Below, one piece after another: positions 57,475-64,000 of a DNA stretch of 64,000 nt (within the stretch, counting starts at the first letter, position 1; each line of letters starts with the position of its first letter). The notes below the pieces were generated by a model. The model was not told the origin of the DNA and searched no databases. It saw only the letters and a program-made list of their open reading frames with translations. Origin of the DNA: Prochlorococcus marinus CUG1417 (GTDB lineage Bacteria; Cyanobacteriota; Cyanobacteriia; PCC-6307; Cyanobiaceae). The position numbers were made by a program, and so were the translations under genes. The DNA is taken from positions 124,001 through 188,000 of the forward strand of contig NZ_JAAORN010000001.1 of assembly GCF_017695975.1 (NCBI RefSeq). The letters run 5' to 3'.

Positions 57475-58390
57475 TTTCTACTAATTTTTCAATAACTTCC
57501 TCTGAAACATTTTTATTGGATAAATTTTCTATTTCTCTTAAACCTGTTGGGCTGGTTACATTAATCTCGCTAAGCATTCCATTTATTACATCAATTCCTA
57601 CAAAAAATAAACCCTCATCTTTGAAGTGTTGAGATAATTCTGAGCAGATACTTTTTTCTTTTTCTGTTAATAATGTGGGTTCAGCCTTGCCTCCCATCGC
57701 TAAATTACTCCTAAAATCGCCTCCTTGAGGAATCCTATTTATTGATCCAATTGCTTCTCCGTTTACGATAATTATTCTTTTATCACCCTCTATGACTTCA
57801 GGAATAAATTTTTGCATCATAACGGGTAATTTTTCTTGAGAAGTGATTAATTCAATGATTGATTTAATTCCTGGAGAATTTTTATTTATCCTTATAACAC
57901 CTTGACCACCTTTTCCTCCTAGAGGTTTTATAACTACTTCATTATTTATATTTGCAAAATTAATAAGATCTTTTACCTTACTCGCAACTATTGTAGGTGC
58001 CATTAAGTGGCTGTATCTTAAAGCACCTAGCTTTTCATTCCACGCTCTTAACGATGAGGGTTTGTTTATTACTTTTACTCCTTTTCTTTCGGCAACTTCT
58101 AAAAGATGGGTTGCATATAAATAAGCCTCATTTACAGGAGGATCTTTTCTCATCCAAATGCAATTAAATTCGGCGAGAGGTATGCAATCATTCTCTTTGA
58201 AAGAAATCCATGGAATTACTTCAACTTTTACGGAAGATGCCCATACTTCATCACCTCTAGCTTCCAGGTCTTGAGGAGTACAACTCCAGATTTCAATATT
58301 TTTTTTTGATGATGCTTGCATTAAAGCAGCAGTTGAATCTTTTAAGGGATTTATATTTTTAATTGGATCTATTACGAATAGAAATTTCAT
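57467..58390 (-). CDS. gshB: Glutathione synthetase
   Basis: The enzyme joins gamma-glutamylcysteine and glycine using ATP. It is a 307-residue ATP-grasp protein of the prokaryotic type. Segments [54 protein letters not shown], the ATP-binding [13 protein letters not shown] and [11 protein letters not shown]-type residues ([13 protein letters not shown]) match GshB. It lies 5 bases after grxC on the same strand, so glutathione and glutaredoxin synthesis are coupled. The 3' end overlaps menF by 8 bases. Confidence 0.95.
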   Translation of the reverse strand: MKFLFVIDPIKNINPLKDSTAALMQASSKKNIEIWSCTPQDLEARGDEVWASSVKVEVIPWISFKENDCIPLAEFNCIWMRKDPPVNEAYLYATHLLEVAERKGVKVINKPSSLRAWNEKLGALRYSHLMAPTIVASKVKDLINFANINNEVVIKPLGGKGGQGVIRINKNSPGIKSIIELITSQEKLPVMMQKFIPEVIEGDKRIIIVNGEAIGSINRIPQGGDFRSNLAMGGKAEPTLLTEKEKSICSELSQHFKDEGLFFVGIDVINGMLSEINVTSPTGLREIENLSNKNVSEEVIEKLVEII

Positions 58391-58395
58391 AAGAT

Positions 58396-58650
58396 CTAGT
58401 TTAATAATGCTTCTAATTTATTTTCATTTTCTAATGCGAAGAGATCATCGCAGCCTCCGATACCCTCATTATCTATAAATATTTGTGGTAATGTTCTTCT
58501 ACCATCAGCTCTTTCAATCATCAATGCTCTGGCATCTTCGTCGCCATCTATTTTATATTCTGTAAAATTTACATTTTTTTTCTTGAGTAGTGATTTTGCT
58601 CGAATACAGAATGGGCAATATTGCCAAGTATAAATTTCAACTTTGGACAT
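58396..58650 (-). CDS. grxC: Glutaredoxin (GrxC type)
   Basis: This glutathione-dependent dithiol oxidoreductase has 84 residues. The active site CPFC has Cys12 and Cys15, followed by the cis-Pro region [18 protein letters not shown] with the glutathione-binding TLPQ and GGCDD. It is a class I dithiol form with Phe in the position often held by Tyr. It directly precedes gshB on the same strand and is divergent from prfB across 76 bases. Confidence 0.95.
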   Translation of the reverse strand: MSKVEIYTWQYCPFCIRAKSLLKKKNVNFTEYKIDGDEDARALMIERADGRRTLPQIFIDNEGIGGCDDLFALENENKLEALLN

Positions 58651-58726
58651 TTTTTTAAAATAATACTTAGTTTATACTATTAAACAAAAGTGCTTGTTAG
58701 ATTATAAATAACGATTAAATTCTATT

Positions 58727-59849
58727 TTGATAGATATTACAGATTTCAAAAAAGATCTTTCGGAACTAACAGAGCGCCTGGGTAATGCTCAGGATTGTCT
58801 TTGACGTTCCAAGATTAAAAGCGAAAAGGAAAGAGTTAGAGCAAATTTCTGCTCAGCCTGAATTTTGGGATAATCAAGAAGAAGCTAAAAAGCAAATGTT
58901 AATCCTTGATGATGTTAAAGCACAACTCGAATTGTTAGACAAATGGAAAACTTTTATTTCTGATGCTAATGCCTCTCTTGAGCTTTATTCTCTAGAACCC
59001 GAAGAGGAAATGATTTTAGAATCGCAGCTGGGATTAAAGAAATTAAGAGAGAATTTGGATAAATGGGAATTTGAAAGATTGTTATGTGGTGAATACGATA
59101 AGGAAGGAGCAGTAGTGTCTATTAACGCCGGTGCTGGTGGAACAGATGCACAGGATTGGGTAGAGATATTATTGAGAATGTATACAAGATGGGCAGATAA
59201 TAATCAAATGAGCCTTATCATCAATGAATTATCTCAAGGAGAAGAAGCAGGGATTAAAAGTGTAACTTTTGAAATTGATGGAAAATATGCATATGGCTAT
59301 CTGCAACATGAAAAAGGTACTCATAGATTAGTAAGAATTTCACCTTTTAATGCTAATGGCAAAAGACAAACCAGCTTTGCAGGGGTAGAGGTTATGCCAA
59401 AATTAGATGATAAAATTTCACTTGACATACCTGAAAAAGATTTAGAAATTACAACAAGTAGATCCGGTGGAGCTGGAGGACAAAATGTTAATAAAGTAGA
59501 AACAGCAGTAAGAATTGTTCATTTGCCTTCAGGGATTTCAGTAAGATGTACTCAAGAAAGATCTCAATTACAAAATAAAGAAAAAGCTATGTTACTTCTT
59601 AAGTCTAAACTACTTGTGATTGCTAAAGAACAACGAGCTGCTCAAGTCGCTGATATTAAAGGTGATATTGTGGAAGCTGCATGGGGCAATCAAATCAGAA
59701 ATTATGTTTTCCATCCTTATCAAATGGTAAAAGATCTTAGGACTATGAAGGAGACCAACGACTTAGATAGTGTTTTAGATGGTGGACTTGAACCATTTAT
59801 TCATGAACTATTACGCATGAATATTTCTTCTGAAGAATCTATTGACTAA
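58727..59849 (+). CDS. prfB: Peptide chain release factor 2, made by +1 programmed frameshift
   Basis: RF2 recognises UGA and UAA stops. The first 25 codons run from TTG at 58727 to CTT at 58799-58801, then meet TGA at 58802-58804. Slippage by one base gives GAC at 58803 and the long frame to 59849, for a total of about 373 residues, normal for RF2. Joining the parts yields [19 protein letters not shown], continuous with the family. The downstream part has the SPF tripeptide of UGA recognition (RISPFNANG) and the catalytic GGQ ([17 protein letters not shown]). An in-frame ATG at 58785 would omit the N-terminal helix, so I reject it. Confidence 0.93.
58791..58805 (+). promoter_or_regulatory. 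RF2 programmed +1 frameshift site
   Basis: AGGATTGTCTTTGAC contains the slippery CTT codon, the in-frame TGA stop and the following C that gives weak termination. An AGGA (58791-58794) four bases before the CTT can act as the internal Shine-Dalgarno-like stimulator. In Escherichia coli prfB the stimulator is AGGGGG, three bases before CTTTGAC. The arrangement lets low RF2 raise its own synthesis. Confidence 0.85.
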
Positions 59850-59851
59850 AA

Positions 59852-60034
59852 ATGGAAAATAAAAACGCAAATTTAGAAAAAAAAGTTGCTCCTCCAAGCT
59901 TTATAAAGCTTGCAATGAGAAATATGGTAAGGAAGGGTTCAAAAAGTATTTCTCATTTTTCAATAACCTTTTTAATTTTAATTGGGATTTTAATATTAGT
60001 GGCCACAATAGGTAAGCCCAATATTCCTGTGTAA
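59852..60034 (+). CDS. Small single-helix membrane protein (DUF3285-like)
   Basis: The 60-residue protein has a charged N-terminus (MENKNANLEKK), a conserved-looking PSFIKLAMRNMVRKGSKS, then one transmembrane helix (about 38-54) and the tail GKPNIPV. The PS-x-x-KLAMRNMVRKG motif belongs to a small cyanobacterial family that I think is DUF3285. Function is unknown. It lies 2 bases after prfB and 6 before ybeY, so it is likely cotranscribed with both. Confidence 0.7.
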   Translation: MENKNANLEKKVAPPSFIKLAMRNMVRKGSKSISHFSITFLILIGILILVATIGKPNIPV

Positions 60035-60040
60035 TAATTT

Positions 60041-60580
60041 ATGAAAGAAAAAATTATTTCTGAAATAAATTTAGATTTAGTTTTTCAATGTAATGATTTT
60101 TCTCAATTTTCAAATAAGTTAAAAGAAACTAAAACCAAACTTATTTTTGACTCTATTTTTTGGGAACAAGTTTTTTTATCTTGGATAAATACAATATTAA
60201 AAAAACACGATTATGCATTGCCAAATTTTATTTTTGAAAAAAAATCTTTTTCATTAGGCTTACAGATAATATCTAATCAAGAAATTGCTTCTTTGAACAA
60301 GAAGTGGATGCAAAAAAATGGTCCAACTGACGTCCTATCTTTTCCAATCACTTCTGATGAATCTCTAGATAATTTAGATCACATAGAATTGGGAGACATA
60401 TTTATATCATTAGAGATGGCACTTGAGCAATCTTATGAATATAAACATTCAATCTATAATGAGATGCTCTGGTTGGCTAGTCATGGATTTTTGCATCTTT
60501 TAGGATGGGAACATAATAATGATCTTGATTTAGAAAATATGTTAAGTTTTCAAGAATATTTAATTACTCAATTAGATTAA
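60041..60580 (+). CDS. ybeY: Endoribonuclease YbeY
   Basis: YbeY is a metal-dependent RNase involved in 16S rRNA 3' end maturation and ribosome quality control. It has 179 residues. The H-x3-H-x5-H zinc motif is in [12 protein letters not shown] at about 149-159, and the preceding GPTDVLSFP (94-102) is the second family signature. The N-terminal 60 residues are less conserved. The gene is 7 bases before dgkA, a frequent pairing in Gram-positive bacteria and cyanobacteria. Confidence 0.93.
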   Translation: MKEKIISEINLDLVFQCNDFSQFSNKLKETKTKLIFDSIFWEQVFLSWINTILKKHDYALPNFIFEKKSFSLGLQIISNQEIASLNKKWMQKNGPTDVLSFPITSDESLDNLDHIELGDIFISLEMALEQSYEYKHSIYNEMLWLASHGFLHLLGWEHNNDLDLENMLSFQEYLITQLD

Positions 60581-60586
60581 AAATCT

Positions 60587-60997
60587 ATGGAAAAAAAAAT
60601 AAACTCTTTAGAAAATAGAAAAGAATCATACAAAACTTCTAGGAATGTATTTATTAGTTTTAAATATGCTTTCAGTGGAATTAGTTATGTATTAAAAACT
60701 TCAAGAAATTTTAAAATTCAATTAATTTTTGCAGTAACAAGTTTAATAATTGGTTTTTTATTGCACATTAGTCTAAGTAATTATGTGATTTTGATTGCCG
60801 CAATTATGTCTGTTTTAATATTAGAAATATTAAATACATCTATTGAATCAATAGTTGATTTAGTAGTAAAAAAAGAATTTAGTATTTTGGCTAAAATTTC
60901 AAAAGACACATCTGCAGGAGCAGTATTATTGGCTTCCATTAATTCTGTTATTATTGCTGTATATATCTTTTTTCCTAAAATAAAGTTGTTATTTTAA
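60587..60997 (+). CDS. dgkA: Diacylglycerol kinase family membrane protein
   Basis: This small integral membrane kinase phosphorylates diacylglycerol or undecaprenol. It has 136 residues with three transmembrane helices. The signature FKYAFSGISYVLKTSRNFKIQLIFA is near the start of the domain, and the conserved LEILNTSIESIVDLV follows. DTSAGAVLLASINSVI near the end contains a catalytic Asp-Ser-Ala-like motif (KDTSAGAVL). Undecaprenol kinase activity is equally possible on sequence grounds. Confidence 0.88.
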   Translation: MEKKINSLENRKESYKTSRNVFISFKYAFSGISYVLKTSRNFKIQLIFAVTSLIIGFLLHISLSNYVILIAAIMSVLILEILNTSIESIVDLVVKKEFSILAKISKDTSAGAVLLASINSVIIAVYIFFPKIKLLF

Positions 60998-61009
60998 ATT
61001 CATATAAAT

Positions 61010-61606
61010 ATGTTTCTTGTTATTGATAATTACGATAGTTTTACTTACAACCTTGTTCAATATTTAGGTGAACTTTCAGTTGAGCATGAAATAACTAAAG
61101 AATTAATAGTGAAAAGAAATGATGAAATTACTATAGAAGAAATTATCAATCTAAATCCTAGTGGCATCCTATTATCTCCAGGTCCTGGCAATCCAGATCA
61201 ATCTGGAATTTGTCTACCAATACTAAAAAAATTATCTAAAAACATTCCCACATTAGGAGTTTGTTTAGGTCACCAAGCTTTGGCCCAAGCTTTTGGAGGG
61301 AAGGTTGTAGTTGGTAAAGAACTTATGCATGGTAAGACATCTAAAATTTTTCATAATCAAAAAGGATTGTTTAAAGATATAGAGACTCCATTTGTGGCTA
61401 CTAGATACCATAGTCTTATAGTTGATTCAAGTTCTTTACCATCTTGTTTTGAGATAACTGCGACTTTAGAAGACTCAACTATTATGGCTATTTCGCACAA
61501 AGAATATAAACATTTACATGGGGTACAGTTTCATCCTGAAAGTGTCTTGACACAATTTGGTCATAAATTAATTAGTAATTTTCTAAAAATGGCTGAACAA
61601 AAGTAA
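61010..61606 (+). CDS. trpG: Anthranilate/aminodeoxychorismate synthase glutaminase subunit
   Basis: This glutamine amidotransferase supplies ammonia to anthranilate synthase (TrpE) and, in organisms with one such subunit, to aminodeoxychorismate synthase (PabB). It has 198 residues. The catalytic Cys85 is in GVCLGHQALAQAFGG and the His-Glu pair in GVQFHPESV near the C-terminus. The oxyanion segment SPGPGNPDQSG lies at 56-66. It is a free-standing glutaminase with no fused synthase domain. It follows dgkA by 12 bases. Confidence 0.92.
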   Translation: MFLVIDNYDSFTYNLVQYLGELSVEHEITKELIVKRNDEITIEEIINLNPSGILLSPGPGNPDQSGICLPILKKLSKNIPTLGVCLGHQALAQAFGGKVVVGKELMHGKTSKIFHNQKGLFKDIETPFVATRYHSLIVDSSSLPSCFEITATLEDSTIMAISHKEYKHLHGVQFHPESVLTQFGHKLISNFLKMAEQK

Positions 61607-61626
61607 AATAAAAAAAAATTAATATT

Positions 61627-62352
61627 ATGATTTTTCAAATTAAAAACTTATTCTTTTTTTTATTATTTAGCTTTTTCTTACCTACTTCATTATTAGCAAG
61701 GAATTTATTAATAAAAAGTTTGGGGCATAGTAGTTTTTTAATTAATAGTGCAGAAAAATCGATCCTTATAAATCCTTTTAAAGCAACAGGTTGTGCAAGT
61801 AATTTAAAGGAGCCAAATGAACTAAATGTAGATTTTATTTTGGCTAGTTCTAGGCTCCTAGATGAGGGATATAACCCAAATGATCAATTAATGTTTGTTG
61901 ATCCTGGAATCTATCAATTTGAGGATATTTTATTAAATGGAATTTCTGTTCCACATGACAGATTAGATGGCAGAAGATTTGGGATGGCAACTGTTTGGAG
62001 TTGGGAGCAGAGTGATCTTAAAATTGTTCATATGGGAGGAGCAGCTGGTGATGTTGATATTAATAGTCAAATTATTTTGTCTCGCCCAGATATCTTATTT
62101 ATTTCAATTGGTGGAGGAATAAAATCTTACGATGGAGAAGAGGCCTCGAAAATCGTTAAAATTTTAAAACCTAATGTAGTTATTCCTGTTCATTTTGCCC
62201 CAGGCAAACAAATTATTAAAGACTGTGATTTCTCAAATGCAGATTTATTTATCGAAAATATGAAAGATTTTAAAGTAAAATATGTTGGAAATGATTTTCA
62301 AATAGAGCCTCAAAAAATCGATCAAAATACAATTTATATTTTTAGTAACTAA
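61627..62352 (+). CDS. Exported metallo-beta-lactamase-fold protein lacking the metal motif
   Basis: The 241-residue protein has a signal peptide (residues 1-24, hydrophobic FFFLLFSFFLPTSLLA). The mature part resembles UlaG-type MBL-fold hydrolases: LIKSLGHSSFLINSAEKSILINPF at the start, then NVDFILASSRLLDEGYNP where the family has its H-x-H-x-D-H motif, and VVIPVHFAPG near the end. The metal-binding His and Asp of the central motif are absent; only His34, His110, His135 and His189 remain. It may have lost catalysis or bind another ligand. It lies 20 bases after trpG and overlaps the aminotransferase gene by 4 bases. Confidence 0.75.
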   Translation: MIFQIKNLFFFLLFSFFLPTSLLARNLLIKSLGHSSFLINSAEKSILINPFKATGCASNLKEPNELNVDFILASSRLLDEGYNPNDQLMFVDPGIYQFEDILLNGISVPHDRLDGRRFGMATVWSWEQSDLKIVHMGGAAGDVDINSQIILSRPDILFISIGGGIKSYDGEEASKIVKILKPNVVIPVHFAPGKQIIKDCDFSNADLFIENMKDFKVKYVGNDFQIEPQKIDQNTIYIFSN

Positions 62353-63458
62353 TTTATTAAATCTAATTCCTTGTAATTGTTCCAGAAAAAAATCATTTGT
62401 TCTGTATTTCCAATACTAACCCTTATGGAATTCCCAATATCTTTTTTGTTCTCCATACTTCTAATTAGAATACCTTTTTTTCTCATCTCTTTTATTAAAA
62501 TTTTAGGATCTTTTTTTGGCCAAATTAAGAAATAATTACCTCCACTAAAGTGAGTTCTGATTTTTGTAGATTTGAATTTATTTAAAATCCATTCTCTTGC
62601 TTTTTTTACTTCTAAAACATAATTATCAATATATGATTTGTCTTTAAGAGCTGCTAATGCTGCTGTTATAGCAAAGCTATTTACATCATATGGTCCTGTA
62701 ACTTTATTAATGTACTCAATTAAACTTTTATTGCCAAAAGTAAAACCTATTCTTAAACCAGCTAAACCTGCTGTTTTTGAGAGAGATTGGATTATTAGTA
62801 TATTATGATTCTTTTCAAAATCTATCGATTCAAGAAGACTATCTCCATTAAATTTTTCATATAGTTCATCAACAATTATCAATGAATCTCGATTGATATT
62901 AGCTAAGTTAATTATTTCTTTAGAGCTTAAAACTGTTCCTGTTGGATTATTTGGATTACAAATAAATATTAACTTTGGATTTTTCTTTTTGATTATATCC
63001 GTAAATTCTTCAATGGGGAATAGAAAATTTTCTCCAACATAAGAACAACTTATTTTCTTCATTCCACGCATTTCTGAACAAGGAGAATAGTAACCAAAAG
63101 TTGGATTTGTGGTAAGAAATATTTGATCTTTTTCTCCAAAGCAATTAAAAATTGCATTAATTGCAGCATCTGCTCCATTAAAAATTCCTATTTCATTAAT
63201 ATCAAATTTTCTTGAATCAAGATATTTATCACATAAAAATTTTTTTAATAAATTATATTCTGGATAAATTGAAATCTCATTTAATTTTATCGCATGTAAT
63301 GCTTCTAAAACCTTAGGACTTGGACCTAAAGTATTTTCATTAAAGTCTAAGCGGAGTAAATTTCTTCTATTTTCTAAAGGTGCAGAGTAAGACTGCATAT
63401 TTATTATTTCTTCTCTTGGTTTTGGGAAAAGATTATTTAATGGATCAAAATCATTCAT
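62349..63458 (-). CDS. hisC: Histidinol-phosphate-type aminotransferase
   Basis: The enzyme is a class I/II PLP aminotransferase of 369 residues, predicted to make histidinol phosphate in histidine synthesis. NPNNPTG (168-174) binds the cofactor, DELYEKF holds the conserved Asp and Tyr, and the Schiff-base Lys228 is in SLSKTAGLAGLRIGF. The LDFNENTLGPSPKVLEAL start is HisC-like. Threonine-phosphate decarboxylase (CobD) and other relatives share the fold, so the HisC call is likely but not certain. Its start overlaps the argS stop by 1 base. Confidence 0.85.
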   Translation of the reverse strand: MNDFDPLNNLFPKPREEIINMQSYSAPLENRRNLLRLDFNENTLGPSPKVLEALHAIKLNEISIYPEYNLLKKFLCDKYLDSRKFDINEIGIFNGADAAINAIFNCFGEKDQIFLTTNPTFGYYSPCSEMRGMKKISCSYVGENFLFPIEEFTDIIKKKNPKLIFICNPNNPTGTVLSSKEIINLANINRDSLIIVDELYEKFNGDSLLESIDFEKNHNILIIQSLSKTAGLAGLRIGFTFGNKSLIEYINKVTGPYDVNSFAITAALAALKDKSYIDNYVLEVKKAREWILNKFKSTKIRTHFSGGNYFLIWPKKDPKILIKEMRKKGILIRSMENKKDIGNSIRVSIGNTEQMIFFWNNYKELDLIN

Positions 63459-64000
63459 TACATTCTTTCTAAAGTTTCAATTCCTAGTAGCTCTAGGCTT
63501 AATTTTAGTATTTTTGCAGTTAGGTCACATAAATTAAGTCTAGAAATTTTTATATTTTTTTCTTCTTTGAGGATTGGGACTTGATCATAGAATCTATTAA
63601 AAGTCTGACATAGTTCAAAAAGATAATTGCACAGTCTATTTGGCATTAAGTCTTTTTCAATAGAGATTATGACTTCATCGAACTTAAGTAATTTTCTGAT
63701 AAGTTTCCACTCACATTTATGTTCATAATTTATATATTCAGAATCTTTATAGTCATAAACAAAATTACTTTTTCTTTTAATTCCTAAAATTCTTACAAGT
63801 GTATATAACAAATAAGGAGCAGTATTACCATTTAGGGAAAGCATTTTATCAAAACTAAATTGATAATTGGTAATCCTATTTTGACTTAAATCTGCATACT
63901 TAACAGCTCCTAATCCAATAATTCTTGAAGTATTTGCTATAAACTCTTCGGTTTCATAACGATCTTCATCTTCTAATCTTTTCAATAAATCTTCTTTTGC
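63458..64000 (-). CDS. argS: Arginyl-tRNA synthetase, C-terminal part
   Basis: The frame is open to the right edge of the window, so only the last 180 residues are seen; the catalytic HIGH and KMSK-like parts lie outside. The visible part has the end of the class I core ([37 protein letters not shown]) and the helical DALR anticodon-binding domain. [15 protein letters not shown] and the terminal [10 protein letters not shown] are typical ends of ArgRS. The gene overlaps the aminotransferase by 1 base. Confidence 0.94.
   Translation of the reverse strand, partial: AKEDLLKRLEDEDRYETEEFIANTSRIIGLGAVKYADLSQNRITNYQFSFDKMLSLNGNTAPYLLYTLVRILGIKRKSNFVYDYKDSEYINYEHKCEWKLIRKLLKFDEVIISIEKDLMPNRLCNYLFELCQTFNRFYDQVPILKEEKNIKISRLNLCDLTAKILKLSLELLGIETLERM

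Noticed and set aside
58785-59849. RF2 starting at the ATG at 58785
   Set aside because: It omits the conserved N-terminal residues that appear once the frameshift at CTTTGAC is applied. The frameshifted form matches the family.

Overview
The window reads as the chromosome of a marine picocyanobacterium, most consistent with a high-light Prochlorococcus. It is very AT-rich, and the core genes are packed with gaps of a few bases or small overlaps. It carries genes of oxygenic phototrophs: ycf3, ycf34, chlM, rpaA, rpaB, rbcR, ndhA/D/E/F/G/H/I/M, a phytoene synthase with a plant-type phytoene desaturase, and phylloquinone genes. The strain cannot be named from sequence alone. No rRNA, tRNA, CRISPR array, transposase or integrase was seen.

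Positions 1-10,140 are accessory and look like the edge of a surface-polysaccharide island. They hold a dTDP-sugar activation pair (rfbA, rfbB), a three-domain sugar C-methyltransferase, a polyprenyl-phosphate-type family 2 glycosyltransferase, an orphan polytopic membrane protein, a PLP sugar aminotransferase overlapping a methyltransferase, a GtrA-like protein, and a decayed glycosyltransferase fragment. Gaps here are long (up to about 580 bp) and contain repeats and an odd GC-rich 18-mer. A small acidic orphan gene separates this region from the core chromosome.

Positions 10,489-29,083 hold core genes: rpaA, holB-tmk, a copper P-type ATPase, ycf3, radA, then rpaB-plsX-fabH-fabD-plsC (regulation plus fatty acid and phospholipid synthesis). 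They are followed by tsaB, ycf34, the CCA-adding enzyme, an RRM protein, crtB-pds, ndhM, a DUF3172-type protein and rbcR. PlsX has an unusual N-terminal extension of about 145 residues built from 22-residue repeats.

Positions 29,167-42,702 carry the zeta-carotene isomerase, ndhF and ndhD, scpA, an NDP-sugar pyrophosphorylase, metF, a PedR-like regulator, a 49-codon small gene, and a minus-strand run gltA-ndhA-ndhI-ndhG-ndhE-NAD kinase-CYTH protein. Positions 42,828-52,416 hold a large hypothetical envelope protein, rhodanese, trpB, a SUI1 factor, cysC, purE, chlM, a NarL-type response regulator, cysteine desulfurase, rsmH and ndhH.

Positions 52,426-64,000 contain phylloquinone synthesis (DHNA-CoA thioesterase, menE-menC-menA, and divergent menF), gshB-grxC, prfB with a recognisable +1 programmed frameshift site, a small membrane protein, ybeY, dgkA, trpG, a secreted metallo-beta-lactamase-fold protein that has lost its metal motif, a histidinol-phosphate-type aminotransferase, and the 3' part of argS running off the edge. 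The core is ordinary. The best leads are the PlsX repeat extension, the glycosyltransferase relic, the sugar-modification gene set, the prfB recoding site and the metal-less MBL protein.
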